Shown here in pieces: positions 7,898 to 13,905 of a stretch of DNA of 34,379 nt; position 1 is the stretch's first letter; each line of letters starts with the position of its first letter. Source of the stretch: Flavobacteriales bacterium (lineage in GTDB: Bacteria; Bacteroidota; Bacteroidia; Flavobacteriales_H; JAHEZO01); NCBI GenBank assembly GCA_023250995.1, contig JAHEZO010000007.1, positions 3,747 through 38,125 of the forward strand. The letters are read 5' to 3'. Below the pieces are notes generated by a model. The model saw only the letters and a program-made list of their open reading frames with translations, was not told the origin of the DNA and did not search any database. The position numbers and the translations under genes are program-made.

Positions 7898-8704
7898 TTG
7901 CATATCAAAAATAAAAATATAGTCCTGATTTTCCTAATTTTTTTTGCCATTTATTATAATTCCTACTCCCAAACCGGGCCTGAACAAGGTTCGGTTAATT
8001 CTAAAAACAAAGCTTTTAAGAAAGGCGAGGTTCTAGAATACAGAGTGCATTACGGATTTGTAGATGCAGGAACCGCCAAAATTGAAATTAAGGAAGAAGA
8101 CAAAAAAATTGCCGGTAGAAATGTACTTCACGCCATAGGTACAGGAAAAAGCCATTGGACTTTCGACTGGTTTTTTAAGGTGAGAGATAAGTATGAAACT
8201 TATATGGATGAGGAAGGATTATTTCCCTGGTTGTTTGTAAGGCGAGTGGATGAAGGGGGGTACCATATCAAGCAGGACTATGCTTTTTTTCAAAATAAAG
8301 ATACCGTTGACAATGGTGCTGGAAAAAGGTTTGCCATCCCCCACGGCACTCAGGATATGCTTTCCTCCTTTTACTTTGCACGCAATATGGAATTAAATGA
8401 TGCCAAAGCAGGTGATATTTTTTCGCTGGAAGCTTTCATTGATGATTCCGTTTGGACCGGTAAACTAAAATTTCTGGGAACAGATACTGTTGAAATAGAT
8501 CTTGGAAAATTCAGCTGTTTGAAATTTGCACCCATTGTTCAAAAAGGAAGAATTTTTAAAAAGGAGGAAGATTTAACTCTTTTCATTACCAATGATAAAA
8601 ACAAAATCCCTATACTGGCCGAGGCAAAAATTCTTGTTGGATCGGTAAAAATGGAACTGCAGAGTTATTCCGGGCTTGCCTATCCGATTTCAAAAGTAAA
8701 TTAA
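7898..8704 (+). CDS. DUF3108 domain-containing secreted protein
   Basis: About 268 aa. The frame is open from 7766, but no ATG occurs close to the mature protein. A TTG at 7898 gives MHIKNKNIVLIFLIFFAIYY then NSYSQ, an ideal signal peptide, so I chose it. The ATG at 7766 would add 44 residues lacking signal character and lying antisense to the neighbouring gene. The mature part, with KKGEVLEYRVHYGFVDAGTA, the KSHWTFDWFFKVRDKYETYM segment and a repeated beta-strand pattern, is typical of DUF3108, a periplasmic/outer-membrane family of unknown biochemical role. A terminator follows directly at the stop codon, separating it from the M23 peptidase gene. Confidence 0.8.
   Translation: MHIKNKNIVLIFLIFFAIYYNSYSQTGPEQGSVNSKNKAFKKGEVLEYRVHYGFVDAGTAKIEIKEEDKKIAGRNVLHAIGTGKSHWTFDWFFKVRDKYETYMDEEGLFPWLFVRRVDEGGYHIKQDYAFFQNKDTVDNGAGKRFAIPHGTQDMLSSFYFARNMELNDAKAGDIFSLEAFIDDSVWTGKLKFLGTDTVEIDLGKFSCLKFAPIVQKGRIFKKEEDLTLFITNDKNKIPILAEAKILVGSVKMELQSYSGLAYPISKVN
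7906..7913 (-). promoter_or_regulatory. -7 promoter box for the 162-aa secreted protein
   Basis: On the minus strand the bases read TATTTTTG, an exact TAnnTTTG match 16 bp ahead of the ATG at 7889. No TTG -33 element is seen. It lies within the 5' end of the divergent DUF3108 gene. Confidence 0.4.
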
Positions 8705-8723
8705 CCGATCCCTTCGGTTTTTT
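8702..8723 (+). terminator. Rho-independent terminator after DUF3108 gene
   Basis: The stem AACCGA (8703-8708) pairs with TCGGTT (8714-8719) around TCCCT and is followed by TTTT. The stop codon of the DUF3108 gene is part of the left arm. Confidence 0.7.
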
Positions 8724-8802
8724 CCACATTCCATTGTTCGAAATTTTTATCGTTCAATAAATTACTCTCTCCGTTTTGAAATATTATTGCACATATTTCA
8801 TC

Positions 8803-10065
8803 ATGCTCAAATTAATAAAATATTTTCTTTTTGGCTCTCTGGTAATAATTGTATTGGTTAATTTCTATTTTCACCAAAGCAGCGTAGAAGCAAGCGAAGA
8901 TCAGGAGATTTTAAGAGAAGATTCGGTTGATCAGCTGCCGAAATTTGATGAATTCGGGTTTTCGGTTGACTCCTTTATTACACAAAAATCTATTCTCAGG
9001 CCAAATCAGTTTCTATCGGATATTTTACTTTCTTATAAGTTACCATACCCCCAAATAGATAAACTCGTAAAAAAAGCAAAAGAGGTTTTTGATATCAGAA
9101 ATTTAAGAAGCGGTCAAAAATATTCGGTGCTTGTTTCAAAAGATGATTTGCAAACTCCATGTTACTTTATTTATGAGGAAAGCCCCGTAAAGTATGTGGT
9201 TTTTGATTTAAAGGATACCTTGCATGTGTATGTTGAAGAACGAGAGGTTGAAACGATTATAAAAAATTCCGGGGGAATCATCAACTCTTCTCTTTATGAA
9301 ACAATGCAGGAAAATGATCTGGATGCGGGCTTAGCAGCCAAGCTGGCTGAAATTTATGCTTGGACCATTGATTTTTACCGCATCCAGAAAGGCGATTGGT
9401 TTAAATTGATTTACGAGGAGAAGTTTGTAGAAGGGAAATCTATTGGTACAGGAAAAATCCTGGGGGCAGAATTTAGTCACAAAGGAGAACCCTATTATGC
9501 CTTTAATTATTTTGATGGTTCCGAAGAGGGATATTTTGATGAATCGGGAAAAGGAATGAAAAAAGCATTTTTAAAATCCCCGCTTAAATTCAGCCGGATT
9601 ACTTCCAGGTTCACCCTGAAACGATTCCATCCGGTTCAAAAAATTTTCAAAGCACACCTTGGTACTGATTATGCAGCTCCAAAAGGAACCCCCATTTTAT
9701 CGGTTGGCGATGGCACCATTGAGGAAGCGGGTTACAAGCAATTCAATGGCAATTATGTTAAGGTGAAACATAACAGCACCTACACTACTCAATACCTCCA
9801 CATGTGTAAAATTGCCAATGGAATCAGAAGAGGTGCCCGCGTAAAACAAGGTGAGGTTATTGGATTTGTAGGAAGCACCGGACTTGCAACGGGGCCACAT
9901 GTTTGTTTCCGTTTCTGGAAAAACGGAAAACAGTCAGACCACCTGAAAGAAAAATTTCCTTCCTCCGATCCGGTGAAAAAAGAACACCTCAGGGAGTTTT
10001 TAATAAAATCCTCAGAACTCAAGAAGACGCTTGACGAAATGGACAAGACCAAAGCCACTGTTTAA
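8803..10065 (+). CDS. M23 family metallopeptidase, MepM-like (murein endopeptidase type)
   Basis: A 420-aa protein starting at MLKLIKYFLFGSLVIIVLVN, an N-terminal membrane anchor or signal. An ATG 27 bp upstream is in frame but adds only MKYYCTYFI. The middle part (about 60-260) has the LysM/OapA-like and Csd3-like layout found in MepM-type cell-wall endopeptidases. The LytM core shows HLGTDYAAPKGTP (His285, Asp289), YLHM (His333) and TGPHVCFRFW (His366). In canonical M23 enzymes the last motif is HxH; here the second His is Cys (Cys368). I recall similar HVC motifs in related Bacteroidota proteins, so this may be a clade feature. Expected role: cutting peptide cross-links in peptidoglycan in the periplasm. 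Confidence 0.88.
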   Translation: MLKLIKYFLFGSLVIIVLVNFYFHQSSVEASEDQEILREDSVDQLPKFDEFGFSVDSFITQKSILRPNQFLSDILLSYKLPYPQIDKLVKKAKEVFDIRNLRSGQKYSVLVSKDDLQTPCYFIYEESPVKYVVFDLKDTLHVYVEEREVETIIKNSGGIINSSLYETMQENDLDAGLAAKLAEIYAWTIDFYRIQKGDWFKLIYEEKFVEGKSIGTGKILGAEFSHKGEPYYAFNYFDGSEEGYFDESGKGMKKAFLKSPLKFSRITSRFTLKRFHPVQKIFKAHLGTDYAAPKGTPILSVGDGTIEEAGYKQFNGNYVKVKHNSTYTTQYLHMCKIANGIRRGARVKQGEVIGFVGSTGLATGPHVCFRFWKNGKQSDHLKEKFPSSDPVKKEHLREFLIKSSELKKTLDEMDKTKATV

Positions 10066-10110
10066 TCCAGAAGGCAGATAAATAAAATAACCACTACTGG
10101 AAATTAAAAA

Positions 10111-10200
10111 AAGTTTTACCACAGAGGGCACAGATTTTCACAAAGATTAATTATTCTGTGTTTCTCAGTGTACTCCGCTACTCTGTGTTGAAAAATTTTT
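10111..10200. repeat. CACAGAG / CTCTGTG-type imperfect inverted repeat
   Basis: The left side reads GTTTTACCACAGAGGGCACA and the right side CTCTGTGTTGAAAA (10181-10194), with another CTGTGTTTCTC at 10156-10166. The outer parts are imperfect reverse complements flanked by A- and T-runs. Intergenic elements built on ACCACAGAG and CTCTGTGGT words are widespread in bacterial genomes; this looks like a decayed copy. No transposase is nearby. Confidence 0.5.
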
Positions 10201-10294
10201 TTTACGCTACCCAAGTGCAAATTTTCTGCTCACCTTAAATTTTTCGCACCACGCTGGCCCGTATTTTAGGTCTTAATCCGTTGGATTAATTTTC

Positions 10295-10336
10295 CTTTGG
10301 GGCTTGGAATTTGGTTCTTGTAATTTGGAACTTTTT
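10295..10336 (+). repeat. TTGGAATTTGG-type low-complexity repeat
   Basis: Three imperfect units of a CTTGGAATTTGG-like word lie in tandem (for example 10303-10314). The same 12-mer occurs at 21014-21025 inside a signal-peptide-coding stretch. Confidence 0.45.
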
Positions 10337-10405
10337 TAATCCGGGCCCACCTTAATTTTCTTTCTAACCAGCGTTCCTTTTCGCAATATTACCTTGTTGG
10401 TGTTG

Positions 10406-10437
10406 TTGAATTTGCTAACCTGATTTTATTATATTTG
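10406..10437 (+). promoter_or_regulatory. Bacteroidota promoter for the small T9SS protein
   Basis: TATATTTG at 10430-10437 matches TAnnTTTG, with a TTG -33 element at 10406-10408 about 21 bp upstream. The ATG at 10454 lies 16 bp after the box. Confidence 0.6.
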
Positions 10438-10453
10438 CTTCAAAGTCTTTTTC

Positions 10454-11236
10454 ATGAAAATTAAAAAAGTCATATTAATTTTTTGGCCTTTATTTTCATT
10501 TCTTCACAGTTATTGTTCTTCCAGTACAACAGTTAAAGATGGAAATTGGGCGGATCCTGGCGTTTGGAGCCCCGCACGGATTCCTGTATTTTCCGATTCA
10601 ATTATTATTTCACATAAAATTTTTTTTGAGGAAGATATTTCAATTTTACCCGGTGGTTTTTTAAAAATTGAACCGGAAGCCTCTCTTTGCGGTTTAAAAA
10701 CTATTAAAATTTCCTGCAACGCAGGTTTTGTTAACGATGGTAAACTAAGTGCTCAAAATATTATTTTGGATGGGAGTGGTGAAAATACGGGTGAGGTATA
10801 TGTTTCGGAATTCCTTCAGGTTAATTCCTGCGGCAATATGTTTTCTTTTGGGTCCATTACAGTTGGCCTTGAATATAATTGTAATGAAATAGGAAAAGAC
10901 ACCTCCCCGGATCTCCCCGAAATTCCAAATCTTATTCCTGATACATTACTTGTTTCCGATTCTTCTTCGGGAAATTTGAACTTAAAAGTTTTCCCCAATC
11001 CTTTTGTAAATGAATTTGAAGTTTCGGGCAGAATTCCCGAAAATGAATTTGTTACGGTTTCAGTTTACGATGCAATTGGAAAACTTGCAGCTGTTTTTTA
11101 CAATCAAAAACACCCCAAAGGAGATTTTCACAATTTTATTTCAACACGCAATATTGCATTGGGGAACGGAATTTATTATTTACGATTCACTTCCGGTGAA
11201 AACCTAATTCTTCGGAAGATTATCAAATCGGAATAA
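10454..11236 (+). CDS. T9SS type A sorting domain-containing protein with short beta-solenoid-like passenger
   Basis: A 260-aa exported protein. A signal peptide (MKIKKVILIFWPLFSFLHSY) precedes TTVKDGNWADPGVWSPARIP, the G8-like opening seen in many Bacteroidota surface proteins, then short strand repeats resembling a small beta-solenoid. From about residue 175 on there is a C-terminal sorting domain: LKVFPNPFVNEFEVSG, VSVYDAIGKLAAV, then LGNGIYYLRFTSGENLILRK. This has the layout of the T9SS type A signal, so the protein should cross the outer membrane and be attached to the surface or released. No enzymatic motif is visible. It has its own promoter and is convergent with the flippase gene. 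Confidence 0.82.
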   Translation: MKIKKVILIFWPLFSFLHSYCSSSTTVKDGNWADPGVWSPARIPVFSDSIIISHKIFFEEDISILPGGFLKIEPEASLCGLKTIKISCNAGFVNDGKLSAQNIILDGSGENTGEVYVSEFLQVNSCGNMFSFGSITVGLEYNCNEIGKDTSPDLPEIPNLIPDTLLVSDSSSGNLNLKVFPNPFVNEFEVSGRIPENEFVTVSVYDAIGKLAAVFYNQKHPKGDFHNFISTRNIALGNGIYYLRFTSGENLILRKIIKSE

Positions 11237-11330
11237 TTTAAATTATCTGGCGGGATTTTGTGCTTTAGCTGTTTTGTGGCTTTGTTTTCAAAACAATAAT
11301 CCGTCTTTCAACTTTCATTTTATGCAAAAC

Positions 11331-12827
11331 TCATGTTTGTATAATTTCTTTTTTCTTACCTAAAATAAATTCGTTAAAAAGAACAATTGCTCCGAAAACC
11401 CCTAATAGCAAAGTGTTAAATCCATACATTGCAATTTTTGAACTTGCCGGATTAAGCCGGCTGATAAAATATAAGGTAACCGAAGAAAAAAAATAGAGAA
11501 AGAATTTTTTCAGATTATATGGAACCCGGTAGTTTTTTTGGCCGAAATAATACGAAACCAAAACCATTGAAGCATAACAAATAAGAGTGGCCCAGGCGGC
11601 CCCCATATATCCCCAAACCGGTATTGTTAAATAATTTATCATAATGGTTAATATAGCCCCAAAAACCGAAATGTAAGCTCCAAACCTGGTGTTACCGGTT
11701 AATTTATACCAAATGGAAAGGTTGTAATAAATTCCAAGGCAAACGTTGGCCATCAATAAAACCGGTACCACTCCCAGGCCGGCCCAAAAATCTTCATTTC
11801 GAATAAAGTGCTTGATAAAATCCAGGTAAAGCATTGTTCCTAAAAAAACCGTAAAACAAACAATGGTAAAATAATTCATTACGCGGGCATAAATTTCTTT
11901 TGCATTTGTCTCCGTTGACTGTGAGAAAAAAAACGGTTCGGCTGCATAACGGAAAGCCTGAATAAACAAGGTAATTATTATGGATATCTTGTAACAGGCA
12001 CCGTAAATCCCCAGTTGGGTAAGGGTGGCTGATTCACCTAAATTGTCAATCAGCATTCTTTTTATCATTATCCGGTCAATAGTTTCGTTTACTATACCCG
12101 CCAGGCCGGCAATAAGCAAAGGAAAACCATACCAAACCATTTCCTTCAAAAGGGGTGAAATGATTTTTATTTTTGCTTTTAACATTTCAGGTGCAAGCAA
12201 AAGGAATTTTACAACGCTGGCTGCAAGATTCGAAATAAATACATATCCTATTCCAATGCCGGGGTTATAAAAAGTGTCAATAAAAAAATTATGAACCCCC
12301 TTGGCATGCATTGGCAAACAATACCAGAGAAAAAAAACATTCAACCCAATGCTTACTGCTACATTAGAAATATTTACAAAAGCAAACTTTAATGCCCGGT
12401 TTTCAGCTCTGAGTTTTGCAAGTGGAATGGAAGAAATTGCATCCAGGCCAACAATTATTGCAAACCAGGTTACATATTGAGGAAAATCTGAATACCTTAA
12501 CCAATGAGCTATTGGCTGCCTGAACGATACGGTAAGAAAAATAAAAACAGCGGTACTGATGAACAATGAAATTAATATGGTGCTGAACACTGCTGCTTTG
12601 TCCGACCCTTCTTTTGAATTATATCTGAAAAAAGCGGTTTCCATTCCATAGGTCAGAAAAACCACCAGAAAAGCCACATAGGCATACATCTCTGTAATTA
12701 TACCAAACTGAAGGGGAATAAAAACTGATGTGTGAAGGGGAACAAGAAGGTAATTGAGAAACCGGCCAAGGATGCTGCTTAGGCCGTAAATGGCTGTTTG
12801 CCCTGCAAGGTTTTTAATTTGTTTCAA
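11331..12827 (-). CDS. Oligosaccharide flippase family protein (Wzx/MATE-like, MVF superfamily)
   Basis: A 498-aa polytopic inner-membrane protein with about 12-14 helices. It opens with MKQIKNLAGQTAIYGLSSIL then GRFLNYLLVPLHTSVF, the classic start of Wzx-type polysaccharide flippases. A polysaccharide biosynthesis C-terminal region follows, with stretches such as GAYISVFGAILTIMINYLTI and WGYMGAAWATLICYASMVLV. Expected role: moving lipid-linked oligosaccharide precursors across the inner membrane for envelope polysaccharide or lipid-linked glycan synthesis. No glycosyltransferases are beside it, so the glycan cannot be named. It is transcribed away from tatA from its own consensus promoter. 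Confidence 0.88.
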   Translation of the reverse strand: MKQIKNLAGQTAIYGLSSILGRFLNYLLVPLHTSVFIPLQFGIITEMYAYVAFLVVFLTYGMETAFFRYNSKEGSDKAAVFSTILISLFISTAVFIFLTVSFRQPIAHWLRYSDFPQYVTWFAIIVGLDAISSIPLAKLRAENRALKFAFVNISNVAVSIGLNVFFLWYCLPMHAKGVHNFFIDTFYNPGIGIGYVFISNLAASVVKFLLLAPEMLKAKIKIISPLLKEMVWYGFPLLIAGLAGIVNETIDRIMIKRMLIDNLGESATLTQLGIYGACYKISIIITLFIQAFRYAAEPFFFSQSTETNAKEIYARVMNYFTIVCFTVFLGTMLYLDFIKHFIRNEDFWAGLGVVPVLLMANVCLGIYYNLSIWYKLTGNTRFGAYISVFGAILTIMINYLTIPVWGYMGAAWATLICYASMVLVSYYFGQKNYRVPYNLKKFFLYFFSSVTLYFISRLNPASSKIAMYGFNTLLLGVFGAIVLFNEFILGKKKEIIQT

Positions 12828-12849
12828 AAAGGAATTAAAAAATTTGAAG

Positions 12850-12882
12850 CAAACTTAGTTAACAAATCCAAATGGTTTCAAA
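12850..12882 (-). promoter_or_regulatory. Promoter for the flippase gene
   Basis: On the minus strand TAAGTTTG (12857-12850) matches TAnnTTTG, and TTTG (12882-12879) lies 21 bp upstream as a -33 element. The ATG at 12827 is 22 bp downstream of the box. Confidence 0.62.
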
Positions 12883-12892
12883 ATCTATTTGC

Positions 12893-12900
12893 TACTTTTG
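12893..12900 (+). promoter_or_regulatory. -7 promoter box for tatA
   Basis: TACTTTTG is an exact TAnnTTTG match 18 bp before the tatA start. It is divergent from the flippase promoter 35 bp away. No clear -33 TTG. Confidence 0.55.
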
Positions 12901-12918
12901 CTTTAAAATTCATTTAAA

Positions 12919-13104
12919 ATGAACTTATCAATTTTTTTATGGTCCCTTGGGGCCCCCGAAATAATTATTATTCTTGTGGTGGTTCTCCTCCTTTTCGGAG
13001 GGAAAAAAATTCCCGAATTGATGAAGGGTTTGGGAAAAGGAATCAGAGAATTTAAGGATGCATCCAAAGGTGTTGATTCAGATGTTCCTGAAAAAAAGGA
13101 GTAA
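12919..13104 (+). CDS. tatA: Sec-independent protein translocase subunit TatA/TatE
   Basis: A 61-aa protein of standard TatA form: short N-terminus, one membrane helix ([17 protein letters not shown]), the conserved FGGKKIPEL hinge, then an amphipathic helix [14 protein letters not shown] and a charged tail ending VPEKKE. TatA forms the pore-like part of the twin-arginine pathway, which exports folded proteins across the inner membrane. The Glu in APE, the FG pair and the Pro of IPEL are all present. It stands alone, without tatC, which is common in this phylum. It is convergent with the RNase HI gene. Confidence 0.92.
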   Translation: MNLSIFLWSLGAPEIIIILVVVLLLFGGKKIPELMKGLGKGIREFKDASKGVDSDVPEKKE

Positions 13105-13152
13105 TTATATTTTCGTATAATTTTTCTTTGCCATTGAGATATTTTCAGTAGT

Positions 13153-13647
13153 TTAAAAAATTTCACCGGGCTTCCCCTCAATATCCACCCTTTTTTCGTA
13201 CCCTTCGTCTGTAAATAATTGTTGGCCTTCAGAAGCTTTTACCGCCAGAAAATCACACCGGTTGTTTTCCTTGTTTAATGCATGGCCTTTTACCCAGATG
13301 AATTTTACCTTATGTTTTCTGAAAACCAACAAAAATCTCTTCCATAAATCCGGGTTCATTTTTTTAAGAAAGTTTTTTTTCTCCCACCAGAATACCCACT
13401 TTTTTTCAATGGAATCCACCACGTATTTTGAGTCGGAGTAAATAATTACTTCCCTCCCCTCTTTTTTAATTGCCTCCAATCCTGTTATCACACTTAGCAA
13501 CTCCATCCGGTTATTGGTTGTAAATCGAAATCCCCTTGAAATTTCCTTTCGAAACATACCCGAAATCATTACTACGCCAAATCCTCCCGGGCCGGGGTTT
13601 CCCTTGGCTGCTCCATCCGTGTAAATAATAATTTTTTCATCTTTCAT
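13153..13647 (-). CDS. rnhA: Ribonuclease HI
   Basis: A 164-aa enzyme that cuts the RNA strand of RNA-DNA hybrids. The catalytic carboxylates are visible: Asp11 in IIIYTDGAAKGNPGPGG, Glu49 in NNRMELL, Asp72 in IIYSDSKYVVD and Asp132 in NNRCDFLA, along with His122 in VKGHALNKEN. The basic protrusion region with Trp residues (KKWVFWWEKKNFLKK) is present, as in the E. coli-type enzyme. Length is normal, with a short C-terminal tail. The start at 13647 is the only one that keeps the first beta strand. A -7-like box ends 4 bp before the ATG, raising the possibility of a leaderless message. Confidence 0.95.
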   Translation of the reverse strand: MKDEKIIIYTDGAAKGNPGPGGFGVVMISGMFRKEISRGFRFTTNNRMELLSVITGLEAIKKEGREVIIYSDSKYVVDSIEKKWVFWWEKKNFLKKMNPDLWKRFLLVFRKHKVKFIWVKGHALNKENNRCDFLAVKASEGQQLFTDEGYEKRVDIEGKPGEIF

Positions 13648-13651
13648 GATG

Positions 13652-13659
13652 CAAAAATA
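13652..13659 (-). promoter_or_regulatory. Possible -7 box directly before rnhA
   Basis: The minus strand reads TATTTTTG, an exact TAnnTTTG match, ending 4 bp before the ATG. If used, transcription would begin at or near the start codon. Confidence 0.35.
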
Positions 13660-13840
13660 ATTTTTCCTTTTTCCCGGGCTTTAATTCTTTCCCAAGAGGT
13701 CTCAACCAAAAAGATCCCTAAAAACAAAATGAAATTTTAACAGCCGCCAGGTATGGCAACCGATTCCCTCCCTTTGCGTCTTTTTTCTGTGGTTTGACTT
13801 TCTCTCAAAAACATTTATTTTTTTTTAGATTTTTTTGGCC

Positions 13841-13872
13841 TTGTTGATAGTAATTTAATTTTTATATTTTTG
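13841..13872 (+). promoter_or_regulatory. Promoter of the giant surface-protein operon
   Basis: TATTTTTG at 13865-13872 matches TAnnTTTG, with TTG triplets at 13841-13843 and 13844-13846 at 18-21 bp spacing. An in-frame ATG at 13874 would be at or before the transcription start, so the ATG at 13906 is the better start for the first gene. The gap upstream (13648-13840) has no gene; around 13781-13815 it contains words (TTTGCGTC, CTGTGG) like those in the degenerate CACAGAG repeat. Confidence 0.6.
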
Positions 13873-13905
13873 TATGCTTGCAGAATATTTTTAACTCTGG
13901 TGCCA

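Larger units (their letters stand above)
10066..10453. other. Non-coding stretch with degenerate dispersed repeats
   Basis: No gene is supported in these 388 bp. Two repeat-like patches and a promoter occur here and are listed separately. The rest is AT-rich with scattered GC-rich patches (around 10251 and 10341) and no visible reading frame. Confidence 0.6.

Noticed and set aside
11282-11310. Short inverted repeat TTGTTTT/AAAACAA between the convergent T9SS and flippase genes as a terminator
   Set aside because: The arms are 7 bp and A/T-rich, separated by one base, and no T-run follows on either strand.
12903-13181. 92-aa minus-strand frame covering tatA
   Set aside because: It lies antisense to a clear TatA protein, overlaps the end of rnhA, and has no recognisable features.
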